From Streptomyces yangpuensis (lineage in GTDB: Bacteria; Actinomycetota; Actinomycetes; Streptomycetales; Streptomycetaceae): a stretch of 45,901 bases of DNA. Position 1 is the first letter of the stretch. Every line of letters begins with the position of its first letter. The DNA is taken from positions 165,191 through 211,091 of the forward strand of contig NZ_LBMK01000006.1 of the NCBI RefSeq assembly GCF_001005295.1. Reading direction: 5' to 3'. The translations under genes and the position numbers were made by a program. Positions 35,859 to 44,126 of the stretch are shown here, piece by piece. The notes below the pieces were generated by a model, which was not told the DNA's origin, made no database searches, and saw only the letters and a program-made list of their open reading frames with translations.

Positions 35859-35888
35859 GTTAGTCTCTAACTTGAGTTAGTCACTAAC
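35859..35888 (+). promoter_or_regulatory. Two tandem GTTAG-N3-CTAAC palindromes, likely TetR operator
   Basis: Perfect palindromes GTTAGTCTCTAAC (35859-35871) and GTTAGTCACTAAC (35876-35888), centres 17 bp apart. They overlap a plausible promoter (TTGATG at 35854-35859, TTAGTC at 35877-35882, 17-bp spacer). Immediately upstream of the monooxygenase ribosome site. Confidence 0.8.
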
Positions 35889-35902
35889 GAAAGGTGCTCG
35901 CT

Positions 35903-37396
35903 ATGCCCTCGTCGGCGGTTGTGGTGGTCGGCGCCGGGCCGACGGGACTGGCAGCGGCCTGCGGACTGCGCGCGGCGGGAGTCCTCGTCCGCGTGCTGGA
36001 CCAGGCGGCCGGGCCGGCGGCGACCTCGCGGGCCCTGGGTCTTCAGCCCCGGGGGGCGGAGGTGCTCGACCGCCTCGGGGCGCTCGGCGACCTGCCCGAG
36101 CGATCGGTGCGCATCGCCGAGGTCGTCACGCATGTCGACGGCAGACCGCTGGCGAGGCTCCCGGTGGGACAGCGCACGAAGCTGGTGACCAGGCCCGGCT
36201 TGCTCATGTCCCAGGCCGAAGTCGAGACCCGGCTCCGGGACCGCCTGACCGGACTCGGCGTCGAAGTCGAATGGGGCCGGGAACTGCTGGACGTGCGGCA
36301 GGAATCGGACGGGGTCGTCCTCCGCCTCGGCGACGGTGAGGAGCGGACCGACTGGCTGCTGGGATGCGACGGCGCGCACAGCCGCGTACGCAAGGCCGCC
36401 GGGATCGGCTTCCCAGGTGTTCCCGTCGTCGAGCGGTTCCTGCTGGCCGATGTGAGGGCCCGTCTGCCGGTGCCCCGAGACACGGTCGCGGTCTGGCTGC
36501 GCGGGGACACGATGCTCGGGGTGTTTCCCCTGCCCGGGAAAAACGTGTGGCGCCTGATGGCGCCCGCACCGGCCGGATCCGCCACGGACCCGATGGAGAC
36601 GCTGACGGAGCTGCTCCAGCACGAGGCGGGCATTCCCCGGACTGCCGTGCGCGAGGTCCTGTGGACCTCCACGTTCCGGATTCACCGACGCCTCGCCTCG
36701 TCATACCGCCACGGCAGGCTCCTGCTCGCCGGTGACGCCGCGCACATCCACAGCCCCTTCGGCGGTCAGGGCATGAACACCGGCCTGGGCGATGCGGAGA
36801 ACCTGGCCTGGAAGCTGGCCCTGGTCGCCGCAGGGCGGTCCTCCGACGGCCTGCTCGACACCTACGAGGCCGAACGCAGGCCCATCGCAGCCGAGGTACT
36901 GGCATCCACCACCGCCATGACCGGCATGGTCCTCGGACGGACCGCGTGGGCGCGGGCCATGCGCGATCACGTCTTCGTCCCCCTGCTCAACCGGCCCGCA
37001 GTCCAACGCCGGCTCTGGGAGAAGTCCTCCCAGCTGACCCTCACCTACCGCAAAGGCCCGCTCGGTAGCGGCGGTCAGCTTCCGCGCTCCGCCCCGCGCC
37101 CCGGCGACCGGGTACCCGACCGTGCCTGCGTCCGCCAGGACGGCACCCCCGCCCGCCTGTACGAGGAACTGCGCACAGGCTGGGCCCTGCTCACACCCGC
37201 AGCGGTACCCGCAGCCCTTGAGGCCGTCGCCGTGCGACACCTCGGCGCCGGAGGCCTGACCGCGCTCAGCACGCCGGGGAGCCGGCGGCACAGCCTGCTG
37301 GTACGCCCTGACGCCCACCTGGCCTGGCGCGGAACTTCGCCGACCGCCCTGGACGCGGCGCTGGCACGCATACTCGGGAACGGCACAATGCAGTGA
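35903..37396 (+). CDS. FAD-dependent aromatic monooxygenase (group A, PgaE/Rox-like)
   Basis: Flavoprotein hydroxylase, 497 aa, using NAD(P)H and O2. The N-terminal dinucleotide fold VVVGAGPTGLAAA has G10, G12 and G15. The DG motif is in LLGCDGAHSRVRK and the GD motif LLLAGDAAHIHSPFGGQGMN around 275-292. The C-terminal 120 residues fit the thioredoxin-like domain of this group. GAAAGG lies eight bases before the ATG; the GTG at 35894 is rejected. It is followed after 34 nt by a TetR gene, and tandem palindromes precede it. Such pairs often act in polyketide tailoring or drug inactivation (rifampicin monooxygenase is a relative). The substrate is unknown. Confidence 0.92.
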   Translation: MPSSAVVVVGAGPTGLAAACGLRAAGVLVRVLDQAAGPAATSRALGLQPRGAEVLDRLGALGDLPERSVRIAEVVTHVDGRPLARLPVGQRTKLVTRPGLLMSQAEVETRLRDRLTGLGVEVEWGRELLDVRQESDGVVLRLGDGEERTDWLLGCDGAHSRVRKAAGIGFPGVPVVERFLLADVRARLPVPRDTVAVWLRGDTMLGVFPLPGKNVWRLMAPAPAGSATDPMETLTELLQHEAGIPRTAVREVLWTSTFRIHRRLASSYRHGRLLLAGDAAHIHSPFGGQGMNTGLGDAENLAWKLALVAAGRSSDGLLDTYEAERRPIAAEVLASTTAMTGMVLGRTAWARAMRDHVFVPLLNRPAVQRRLWEKSSQLTLTYRKGPLGSGGQLPRSAPRPGDRVPDRACVRQDGTPARLYEELRTGWALLTPAAVPAALEAVAVRHLGAGGLTALSTPGSRRHSLLVRPDAHLAWRGTSPTALDAALARILGNGTMQ

Positions 37397-37430
37397 GCGA
37401 GCACCGAGAACGCCCGGAGGCGGCAGATCC

Positions 37431-38018
37431 ATGAGTACGCCCACACCGGCCCCCGGACTACGTGAACGGAAGAAGGCGCAGACCCGGCGGACGATCCAGG
37501 AGGAGGCGCTGCGCCTGTTCCTGGCCAAGGGGTACCAGAACACCACCGTCGAAGAGATCTCGGCGGCGGCCGGGGTCTCCCACATGACGTTCTTCCGGCA
37601 CTTCCCCACCAAGGAAGCCGTCGTGGAGTCCGACGACTACGACCCGCTGATCGCCCGCCTCATCCAGGAAAGACCGCCGCACGAGGACAGCCTCACCGCC
37701 CTCCGCAACGCTCTCGGCCAGGGACTGGAGGCGGTGTACGCCACCGGCAAGGACGCCCTGCTCGCCCGTACCCGGCTCATCTTCGAGACACCGGCGCTTC
37801 GCGCCCGCACCTGGGACAACCAGTACGCCACCCAGCAGTTGTTCGTCGAGGCCCTCAGGTCACGCAACCCCGGAGAAAGCGGTCTCTCCACCCGGGTCGT
37901 GGCGGCTGCCGCCCTCGGCGCCGTGACCACGGCTCTTGCCGTCTGGGTCGAGAGCGACGGCGCCCTCGACCTCCCCTCCCTGGTCGACGAGGCATTCCGT
38001 GCCTTGCGCCCGTCCTGA
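37431..38018 (+). CDS. TetR family regulator
   Basis: DNA-binding repressor type, 195 aa. HTH at about 38-58 (TVEEISAAAGVSHMTFFRHF) after the usual RTIQEEALRLFLAKGY helix. The C-terminal ligand domain is unclassified. GGAGG precedes the ATG. It is co-directional with the monooxygenase, 34 nt after its stop, so it likely represses its own operon through the GTTAG-N3-CTAAC sites, with the monooxygenase substrate as a possible inducer (inference). Confidence 0.92.
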   Translation: MSTPTPAPGLRERKKAQTRRTIQEEALRLFLAKGYQNTTVEEISAAAGVSHMTFFRHFPTKEAVVESDDYDPLIARLIQERPPHEDSLTALRNALGQGLEAVYATGKDALLARTRLIFETPALRARTWDNQYATQQLFVEALRSRNPGESGLSTRVVAAAALGAVTTALAVWVESDGALDLPSLVDEAFRALRPS

Positions 38019-38021
38019 CGG

Positions 38022-38035
38022 GCGCCGGCCGGCGC
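38022..38035. terminator. Short palindromic hairpin between convergent TetR and PucR genes
   Basis: GCGCCGGCCGGCGC is a 14-bp perfect palindrome in the 35-nt gap between two converging genes. The stem is short, so its termination strength is uncertain. Confidence 0.35.
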
Positions 38036-38053
38036 GGCCTCGGTCCGCTGTCG

Positions 38054-39115
38054 TCACGCCACCGTGTCCGGCCAGCCCAGGAGGCGGGCACCGATCACAG
38101 CGGTCTGGAGGGTGTAGCGGGTATGGGGGTCCGCCGGGTCGGCGGCCGTGAGCGTGTGGATGCGCTCCAAGCGGTACGTGAGCGCGCGCACACTCAGCGA
38201 AAGCCGCCGGGCCGCCTCGGTCGCCACGCAGCCGCTGTCGAAGTACGCGGTGAGAGTGTCCAAGAGGGGCTGGGCACCGCCGCGGGCCTGCCGCAGCGGG
38301 CCGAGGACGCTCTCCACCAGATCGGCCATGGCCTGCCGGTCGCGGGTCAGGACCGGATAGACCAGCAGGTCGGCAGAGTGCAGCACCGGCCCTTCCAGGC
38401 CCATCCGCTCCGCGAGATCGAGAGCGTTGAGCGCCTCCTCGTACGCGTGCACAACGCCTCCCGCCCCGGAGTGCGACCGGCTTATCGCCACGCGTCCGCC
38501 GTCCGTGGCCGCGTACGCCTGCTTGGCGAAGTAGGCCAGGACGTCCGGCTGGTCGCCGGGAGCCACGCAGATCAGCCTGCCGTCCTTCGTGGTCAGGAGG
38601 ATCTGCCGGTTGCCGAACCGGGCCAGGACGGTTTCCTCGATTCCCCGGGCCACGGGGTAGCCGTCACCGTAGGGCTCCGAGCCCTCGGCCACTGCCACCG
38701 CGTGGGCCTGGGACAGCCGGAGCCCGAACCGCTCGGCCCGCTCAGCCAGCCTGCCCAGGTCACTGCGCCCGTAGAGCAGGTCGTCGACGAACTCCCGGCG
38801 AGCGGCCTCCTCCTGCCGCACGGCCTGGTGCTGTGCCCGCTCGTATCCCTCGGCGAACGCGTCCACCGCCTGTTCGACTGCTGCCAGCAGGGAGCCCATC
38901 GAGCCGGACGGCAACCGCGAATGGATCTCCCGCGCCGCCGCCAGATGGTCCCTGATCAGGCCACGCAGCGCCAGTCCCGCTTCCGCGGCCCGCGCGCCCT
39001 GAGCCCTTTGGGACTCCAACTCGTCGCGGGTGAGCCGACGTCCTGTGGCGCTGGCGTCGAGCAATATCTGAGCACACCCCGCTACGTTCTCTGTCGGCGC
39101 TGCCGCCTCGGCCAT
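38054..39115 (-). CDS. PucR/CdaR family transcriptional regulator
   Basis: Regulator of 353 aa. An N-terminal helical region (about 1-120) is followed by a GGDEF-like CdaR middle domain (about 130-270). At the C-terminus is the PucR HTH, VATEAARRLSLSVRALTYRLERI, near 305-327. I start at the ATG at 39115 with GGGAG upstream; the open frame runs to 39250 but crosses promoter-like DNA including site C. A damaged relative lies at 15278-15525. This family often activates genes for catabolism or secondary metabolism; the target here is unknown. Confidence 0.9.
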   Translation of the reverse strand: MAEAAAPTENVAGCAQILLDASATGRRLTRDELESQRAQGARAAEAGLALRGLIRDHLAAAREIHSRLPSGSMGSLLAAVEQAVDAFAEGYERAQHQAVRQEEAARREFVDDLLYGRSDLGRLAERAERFGLRLSQAHAVAVAEGSEPYGDGYPVARGIEETVLARFGNRQILLTTKDGRLICVAPGDQPDVLAYFAKQAYAATDGGRVAISRSHSGAGGVVHAYEEALNALDLAERMGLEGPVLHSADLLVYPVLTRDRQAMADLVESVLGPLRQARGGAQPLLDTLTAYFDSGCVATEAARRLSLSVRALTYRLERIHTLTAADPADPHTRYTLQTAVIGARLLGWPDTVA

Positions 39116-39219
39116 GCTGCTCCCCCGATCCCGCGCCCGCTGACGTTCCCTTGACGCAGGGACCAGGGTGACACGTGCTGGGCCGAGCGCGATCACCGGC
39201 ATCAAGACGACGTAAAAAC

Positions 39220-39234
39220 TGCCGGTCAACGGCA
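39220..39234. promoter_or_regulatory. Inverted repeat site C, upstream of the PucR gene
   Basis: TGCCGGTCAACGGCA, the same palindrome with one mismatch. On the minus strand it continues CCGGCAGTTTTTACG, matching 14 of 15 bases of the extension at site B. It lies about 105 nt from the PucR start. A weaker copy (TGCCGGACTGCGGAA) is at 39295-39309, upstream of the next gene. Confidence 0.6.
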
Positions 39235-39352
39235 CTGCACCATCGCGCACAGGACGGCAGGATCATGTCACGGCGGCAGCCGGCACCGCCCGGATGCCGG
39301 ACTGCGGAAGCGGGAGGGGATCCGGGCCGCAGTCGACAAGGGGATGCAGCGA

Positions 39353-39625
39353 ATGCGTTATGACGACGAACCCGTCTTCAAGCGAAGCATGTGGGGGACG
39401 AACCGCTATTACTACAACCCTCGCAACCCCGTCGGTCTGGCGCTCATCGTGATCACCCTGGTCTTCACCGCCACGATGATGATCCTCATGACCAACCGGG
39501 CCGGCCCCTTCAAGCCGGAGCCCGCCACCCCGCCGTGGAGCCCTCCGCCGTACACCTCCTCCTGGCCGCCGCCTTCCAGCACTCCCACACCCTGGCCCAC
39601 GCCACCGGCAACGCACTCACCGTGA
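39353..39625 (+). CDS. Small membrane protein with Pro-rich tail, 90 aa
   Basis: One hydrophobic helix at about 28-48 (PVGLALIVITLVFTATMMILM) follows a charged N-terminus (MRYDDEPVFKRSMWGTNRYYY). A Pro/Ser/Thr-rich tail of about 38 residues follows, presumably outside the membrane. The ATG at 39353 has AAGGGG nine bases upstream; the ATG at 39344 is too close to it. It is divergent from PucR. No function recognised. Confidence 0.7.
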   Translation: MRYDDEPVFKRSMWGTNRYYYNPRNPVGLALIVITLVFTATMMILMTNRAGPFKPEPATPPWSPPPYTSSWPPPSSTPTPWPTPPATHSP

Positions 39626-39654
39626 CCCTGAAGAACCCTGCCGGACCGCCCCCT

Positions 39655-39804
39655 TCATGCACGCCGGAACCCCGAGGTGCGGGTGCGGGTGCGGGTGCGG
39701 CCGAGGATTTCGGCCAGCCCCCGGCGGGTGGCGGTGAGCACCCCGGCCACGAGCGCGCCGGCGACCAGGCCTCCGGCGGCTCGAAGGGCTGCTGAGCGCT
39801 TCAC
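39655..39804 (-). CDS. Possible 49-aa small membrane peptide
   Basis: GTG-initiated frame giving VKRSAALRAAGGLVAGALVA, one hydrophobic stretch, then a basic tail with an Arg-Thr run encoded by a (GTGCGG)4 repeat at 39677-39700. AAGGA lies about 11 bases upstream, a loose spacing. The basic-hydrophobic-basic layout looks real, but there is no recognised family. Confidence 0.35.
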   Translation of the reverse strand: MKRSAALRAAGGLVAGALVAGVLTATRRGLAEILGRTRTRTRTSGFRRA

Positions 39805-39865
39805 AGGGTGGTCATTCCTTCGGACCGGGGCGCCGCACGCCGCAGCGACCGGCCATGGGGCGGCG

Positions 39866-40057
39866 CTACGAGGCCTGATTGCTGCGGAGCCACGCGATGC
39901 CGCCGACGATGCTCACCGCACCTGCGCAAGGGATCACGATGGCGGTCACGCTGTCACCGAACAGCGGTGCGACAACAGCAGCGAGCACGCATACGGCTGC
40001 CGCCGCCCACATCAGTCCCTCACCGCGGGCCTTCATCTGAATCCGGCTCTTGGTCAT
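39866..40057 (-). CDS. Small two-helix membrane protein, 63 aa
   Basis: The ATG at 40057 has a strong AAAGGAG seven bases upstream. The protein begins MTKSRIQMKARGEGLMWAAA and has two hydrophobic helices separated by GDSV, with a short basic N-terminus. No function recognised. It is monocistronic or paired with the peptide at 39655. Confidence 0.72.
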   Translation of the reverse strand: MTKSRIQMKARGEGLMWAAAAVCVLAAVVAPLFGDSVTAIVIPCAGAVSIVGGIAWLRSNQAS

Positions 40058-40095
40058 GTGTCTTCTCCTTTGTTCTGGATGAGCTTGCCGAGCGT

Positions 40096-40200
40096 TCAGG
40101 ACGCTTCGTAGCGGGTGAAACGGCTCGGCCCGAGCGCCGCGAGGATCACGGTGTAGGCGCCCAGCACCAAGAAACCCTGCAGGGCCGACGGAGGGTCCAT
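40096..40200 (-). pseudogene. Possible remnant of an ABC-2 type permease C-terminus
   Basis: The reading GFLVLGAYTVILAALGPSRF then TRYEAS and stop resembles the last helix and basic end of ABC-2 transporter permeases. Upstream sequence in all frames is low-complexity, so only the tail remains. Recognition by eye, low certainty. Confidence 0.3.
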
Positions 40201-40288
40201 GCCCGCCGCCGCGTCGATGACGGTTCCACCGCTGGCCGTGTCTCCTGCCCCACCCGGACCCGAAGCGGGCCGCCCCCATCCGCACCAT

Positions 40289-40303
40289 CGGTTCGACGAA
40301 CCG
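40289..40303 (-). terminator. Short hairpin after the RNA methyltransferase gene
   Basis: CGGTTCG-A-CGAACCG, a perfect odd palindrome 33 nt past the methyltransferase stop. It may be a weak terminator or an operator. Confidence 0.4.
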
Positions 40304-40335
40304 GGCGCGTAACGCACACTCAGAGAAGCCGCAGG

Positions 40336-41667
40336 TCAGCGACCCTTTTCGGCAGGCTCGAGGATCGCGACACACTCGACGTGGTGGGTCATCGGGAAAA
40401 GGTCGAAGACGCGGAGGGTGCGGGGCTTGTAGCCGGCTTCCGCGAAGTACGCCAGGTCGCGGGCCAGGGCTGCCGGGTCGCAGGCCACGTACGCGATGCG
40501 GCGGGCCGAGAGGCCGGCCACGTGGCGGACCGTCTGCTTGCCCGCGCCCGCGCGCGGGGGGTCCAGGACGACCAGGTCGCACTCCGTGATGCCGGTCTTC
40601 GGGAGGACCGTCTCGACCTTGCCCTGTTCGATGCGGACCCGGGGGAAGTCCGCCAGGTTGTGCCGGGCGTCCTCCACCGCGCGCTTCGTGGACTCGATGC
40701 CCAGCACCGCGCCCGTCTCGCCGAGGCGCTCGGCCAGGGCGCCCGCGAAGATGCCGACGCCGCAGTACAGGTCGAGGGCCATCTCGCCCTTGCGCGGCAT
40801 CAGGCCCTGCATGACGGCCTTGATCAGGGTGTCCGCGGCCTGCGGGTGGACCTGCCAGAAGCCGCCCATGCCCACGCGGTACGTACGGCCGTCCGCGCGC
40901 TCCCGTACGAAGGGGCGGCCGTGGACGCGGTGGACGCCGCCGTCCTTCTCCTCCACGCGCAGGACGGAGACGGGCTTGTCGAGCTCGACGAGCGGGAGGC
41001 GGCCGCCGGGGCGCGGGGTGAGGACCACCTGGCGGTCCTGGGACCCGGTCGCGGCGATCGCCTCGACCGTGGCCATCTGGGGCCAGTCCTGCTTCTCGAT
41101 GCCCAGCTCGCTGACGCCCGGCGCCGCGATCATGCAGTGGTCGACCGGCTCGATCTCGTGCGAGCGGTGCTTGCGCAGGCCGACGGTGCCGTCCTCGTCC
41201 ACGGCGTACTGCACGCGGGTGCGCCACTGCGGGACCTGGCCCGCCGGGAGCTTGTCGCCCTCCGCCGGCATGACGGTGCCGTCCCAGCCGGCCTCCTCCG
41301 CGGTGAGCCCCGCGAGCCGCTTCAGCTGCTCGGCGACGACCTCGCCCTTGAGCCGGCGCTGCGCGCCCGGCTTGGCGTGCTGCCAGTCGCAGCCGCCGCA
41401 CCTGCCGGGGCCGGCGTACGGGCACGGGGCCTCGACGCGGTCCTTGGAGGCGTCGAGGACGGTGATCGCGTCGGCGCGCAGGAAGCGGGAGTCGACGTCG
41501 CCCTCGGTGACCTTCGCGACGACCTTCTCGCCGGGCAGGGTGTGGCGGACGAACAGGACCCGGCCCTCGGAGGTACGGGCGATGCAGTGGCCGCCGTGCG
41601 CGACGGGGCCGACCTCGACCTCGTACTCCTCCCCGACCAGTGACTGCTTCTCGTTCTGCTCCGTCAT
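40336..41667 (-). CDS. RNA (uracil-C5) methyltransferase, RumA/TrmA family
   Basis: SAM-dependent m5U methyltransferase of rRNA or tRNA, 443 aa. An N-terminal TRAM-like domain (about 10-70) is followed by an iron-sulfur cluster motif C82-x7-C90-x2-C93 (CPYAGPGRCGGCDW), as in RumA/RlmD. The C-terminal Rossmann domain has LDLYCGVGIFAG for SAM and VLDPPRAGAG. The nucleophile Cys is in AYVACDP. I chose the ATG at 41667 with GGAG upstream. It is co-directional with the APC transporter, 99 nt behind it, but a perfect inverted repeat lies between them. Confidence 0.93.
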   Translation of the reverse strand: MTEQNEKQSLVGEEYEVEVGPVAHGGHCIARTSEGRVLFVRHTLPGEKVVAKVTEGDVDSRFLRADAITVLDASKDRVEAPCPYAGPGRCGGCDWQHAKPGAQRRLKGEVVAEQLKRLAGLTAEEAGWDGTVMPAEGDKLPAGQVPQWRTRVQYAVDEDGTVGLRKHRSHEIEPVDHCMIAAPGVSELGIEKQDWPQMATVEAIAATGSQDRQVVLTPRPGGRLPLVELDKPVSVLRVEEKDGGVHRVHGRPFVRERADGRTYRVGMGGFWQVHPQAADTLIKAVMQGLMPRKGEMALDLYCGVGIFAGALAERLGETGAVLGIESTKRAVEDARHNLADFPRVRIEQGKVETVLPKTGITECDLVVLDPPRAGAGKQTVRHVAGLSARRIAYVACDPAALARDLAYFAEAGYKPRTLRVFDLFPMTHHVECVAILEPAEKGR

Positions 41668-41702
41668 GGCGGGAAGGCTCCAAGGATAAGAAAGACCACA
41701 AA

Positions 41703-41758
41703 GTGAACGGCCGGACGACCGACCCACCAGTTTACGTGGATCTCGTCCGGCCGTTCAC
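41703..41758 (-). terminator. Perfect 16-bp inverted repeat after the APC transporter gene
   Basis: GTGAACGGCCGGACGA (41703-41718) and its exact complement (41743-41758) enclose 24 nt, which can form an inner CCAC/GTGG helix. It is 8 nt past the transporter stop, so it should terminate that gene and uncouple the downstream methyltransferase. Confidence 0.82.
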
Positions 41759-41766
41759 CAACCCGT

Positions 41767-43821
41767 TCAGCCCTTGCCGGTCGGTGCCTTCGGCGGCCGC
41801 GGGGTGTCCACCGGGCCGCGGCGCACCGAGCCCGGGGCGTTCCAGTCCTGGCGCTTCTTCGCCCGCCGCTTGGCGAGCTCCGAGGACTCCAGCTGGTAGG
41901 GCACCGAGGTGACCATCACACCGGGGGTGAAGAGCAGCCGGCCCTTGAGGCGCAGGGCGCTCTGGTTGTGCAGCAGGTGCTCCCACCAGCGGCCGACGAC
42001 GTACTCGGGGATGTACACGCTGACCGCGTCGCGCGGGTTCTCGCTGCGCAGGCCCTTGACGTACTCGATCACCGGGCGGGTGATCTCGCGGTACGGCGAG
42101 TCGAGGATCTTGAGCGGGACGTTGATCCCGCGCCGGTCCCACTCCTCGCGCAGCGCCTTGGTCTCGGCCGTGTCGACGCTGATGCTGACCGCTTCCAGGG
42201 TGTCCGAGCGGGTGAGCTTGGCGAAGGCCAGGGCGCGCAGCGTGGGCTTGTGGACCTTGGAGACCAGGACGATCGAGTGGACGCGGGAGGGGCGCACGCT
42301 GTCGTCGCTGGGGCCCTCGGCGGCGGCGATCTCGGCGGAGACCCGGTCGTAGTGCTTCCGGATCGCGGTCATCGTGCCGTAGAAGATCACCATGCCGAGC
42401 AGGGCGACCCAGGCGCCGTGCGTGAACTTGGTGGCCAGGACGACGACCAGGACCATGCCGGTGAAGAAGGCGCCGAAGGTGTTGATCGCCCGGGAGCGGT
42501 GCATGCGCCGGCGGGCGGCGGCGTCGCGCTCCGTCTTCAGGTGCCGGTTCCAGTGCCGGACCATGCCGATCTGGCTCAGTGTGAAGGACACGAAGACGCC
42601 GACGATGTAGAGCTGGATCAGCTTCGTCGAGTCCGCGTCGTAGATCCAGACCAGCAGTATGGCGGCGCCGGCGAGCAGCACGATGCCGTTGGAGAAGGCG
42701 AGCCGGTCGCCGCGCGTGTGCAGCTGGCGCGGCAGGTAGCGGTCCTGGGCGAGGATCGAGCCGAGCAGCGGGAAGCCGTTGTACGCGGTGTTCGCGGCCA
42801 GGAAGAGGACGAGCGCGGTGGCCGTGGCCAGCAGGACGAAGAGGATGCTGCCGTTGCCGAAGACGGCCTCGCCGACCTGGGAGATCACCGGGTCCTGGAC
42901 GTACTCGGGGCCGACGGGGACGCCGTTGTGCAGCAGGTCCTCGGCCGGGTTCTCGGCCATCCGCACGTCGGTGGCCATGGCCAGGCCGATGATCCCGCAG
43001 AACATGGTGACGGCCAGGCCGCCCATGAGGGCGAGGGTGGTCGCGGCGTTCTTGCTCTTGGGCTTGCGGAAGGCGGGGACGCCGTTGCTGATCGCCTCGA
43101 CGCCGGTCAGTGCGGCACAGCCGGAGGAGAAGGCACGGAGCAGCAGGAAGACCATGGCGAAGCCGGCCAGGCCCTTCTGCTCGGGTTCGATCTCGAAATC
43201 GGCTGTCGGCGCCGACATGGTCTCGCCGAGGACGATGCCCTTCCAGGCACCCCAGCCGATCATGATGAAGACGGCCGCGACGAAAACATAGGTCGGGATC
43301 GCGAAGAGCTTGCCGGACTCCTTCACACCGCGCAGATTCATCAGCGTGAGCAGAAGGATCATGACGATCGCCGAGAGCACCTTGTGCTCGATGACGAAAT
43401 GCACGGCCGAGCCGAGATTCTCGACTCCGGAGGAGATCGACACGGCGACGGTCAGCACGTAGTCGACGAGCAGGGCGCTCGCGACGGTCAGACCGGCCCG
43501 CGGCCCGAGGTTGGTGTTGGCCACCTCGTAGTCGCCGCCACCGCTGGGGTAGGCGTGGACGTTCTGCCGGTAGGAGGCGACCACCGTGAACATCAGCACG
43601 ACGACCGCGAGGGCGATCCAGGGGCTGTACTGGTACGCGGCGACGCCCGCGATCGACAGGACCAGCAGGACCTCGCCCGGGGCGTACGCCACCGAGGAGA
43701 GAGGGTCGGAGGCGAAGACAGGAAGGGCGATCCGCTTGGGAAGGAGCGTTTCCCCGAGGCGGTCGCTGCGCAGCGCCCGGCCGATCAGGATCCGTTTGGG
43801 CACGTCGGTCAGTTTGGACAC
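41767..43821 (-). CDS. APC-superfamily transporter, KimA-like
   Basis: Membrane transporter, 684 aa, about 12 helices in the first 480 residues, then a cytoplasmic domain of about 190 residues. Landmarks: LPVFASDPLSSVAYAPGEVLL, AYPSGGGDYEVA and FSSGCAALTGVEAISNGVPAF. The length, soluble C-terminus (HSIVLVSKVHKPTLRAL) and neighbouring trkA genes fit KimA-type potassium importers better than amino-acid permeases, but the substrate is inferred. It starts with GTG; a TACGAT -10-like element lies seven bases upstream with no ribosome site, suggesting a leaderless message. It is divergent from trkA. Confidence 0.88.
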   Translation of the reverse strand: MSKLTDVPKRILIGRALRSDRLGETLLPKRIALPVFASDPLSSVAYAPGEVLLVLSIAGVAAYQYSPWIALAVVVLMFTVVASYRQNVHAYPSGGGDYEVANTNLGPRAGLTVASALLVDYVLTVAVSISSGVENLGSAVHFVIEHKVLSAIVMILLLTLMNLRGVKESGKLFAIPTYVFVAAVFIMIGWGAWKGIVLGETMSAPTADFEIEPEQKGLAGFAMVFLLLRAFSSGCAALTGVEAISNGVPAFRKPKSKNAATTLALMGGLAVTMFCGIIGLAMATDVRMAENPAEDLLHNGVPVGPEYVQDPVISQVGEAVFGNGSILFVLLATATALVLFLAANTAYNGFPLLGSILAQDRYLPRQLHTRGDRLAFSNGIVLLAGAAILLVWIYDADSTKLIQLYIVGVFVSFTLSQIGMVRHWNRHLKTERDAAARRRMHRSRAINTFGAFFTGMVLVVVLATKFTHGAWVALLGMVIFYGTMTAIRKHYDRVSAEIAAAEGPSDDSVRPSRVHSIVLVSKVHKPTLRALAFAKLTRSDTLEAVSISVDTAETKALREEWDRRGINVPLKILDSPYREITRPVIEYVKGLRSENPRDAVSVYIPEYVVGRWWEHLLHNQSALRLKGRLLFTPGVMVTSVPYQLESSELAKRRAKKRQDWNAPGSVRRGPVDTPRPPKAPTGKG

Positions 43822-44126
43822 GGAGAGGATCGTAAGCGTTCGAAATCATGCTGACGAACCCCCCACCCCCTCACACCGCAATCCCGTTGCATTTCCTCCC
43901 CGAGCGCACCACGACCGCACCACGAGTGCGCCCCGGATACACCCGGGATACACCGCGTATACCCCCCGGGCGCCCCTGGTACCTCCCGGGCGGGTCCCGG
44001 GAAGCCCCAAGTGGCCACACCCGTGACCACCCGTGTGTAGCTTGGGCCATGGTCTGAGACCCTGTTAAACCAGAGCATGCAATGAGGCTGGGAACCAGCG
44101 CGTCGCTGACAGCCGGAAGGACGGCC
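43822..44126. other. Divergent intergenic region, transporter and trkA
   Basis: About 305 nt. The -10-like TACGAT for the transporter is at 43829-43834 (minus). The middle (43930-44010) is rich in CCCGGG and GATACACC words that could form several hairpins. A TTAAAC-like element at about 44064 may be part of the trkA promoter. I do not see a convincing c-di-AMP or other known riboswitch. Confidence 0.45.

Noticed and set aside
43900..44120. c-di-AMP (ydaO) riboswitch upstream of trkA
   Set aside because: Potassium genes often carry one, but I could not find the conserved GGGG/ACCC-type core blocks in order; the hairpin-rich words look like simple CCCGGG repeats.
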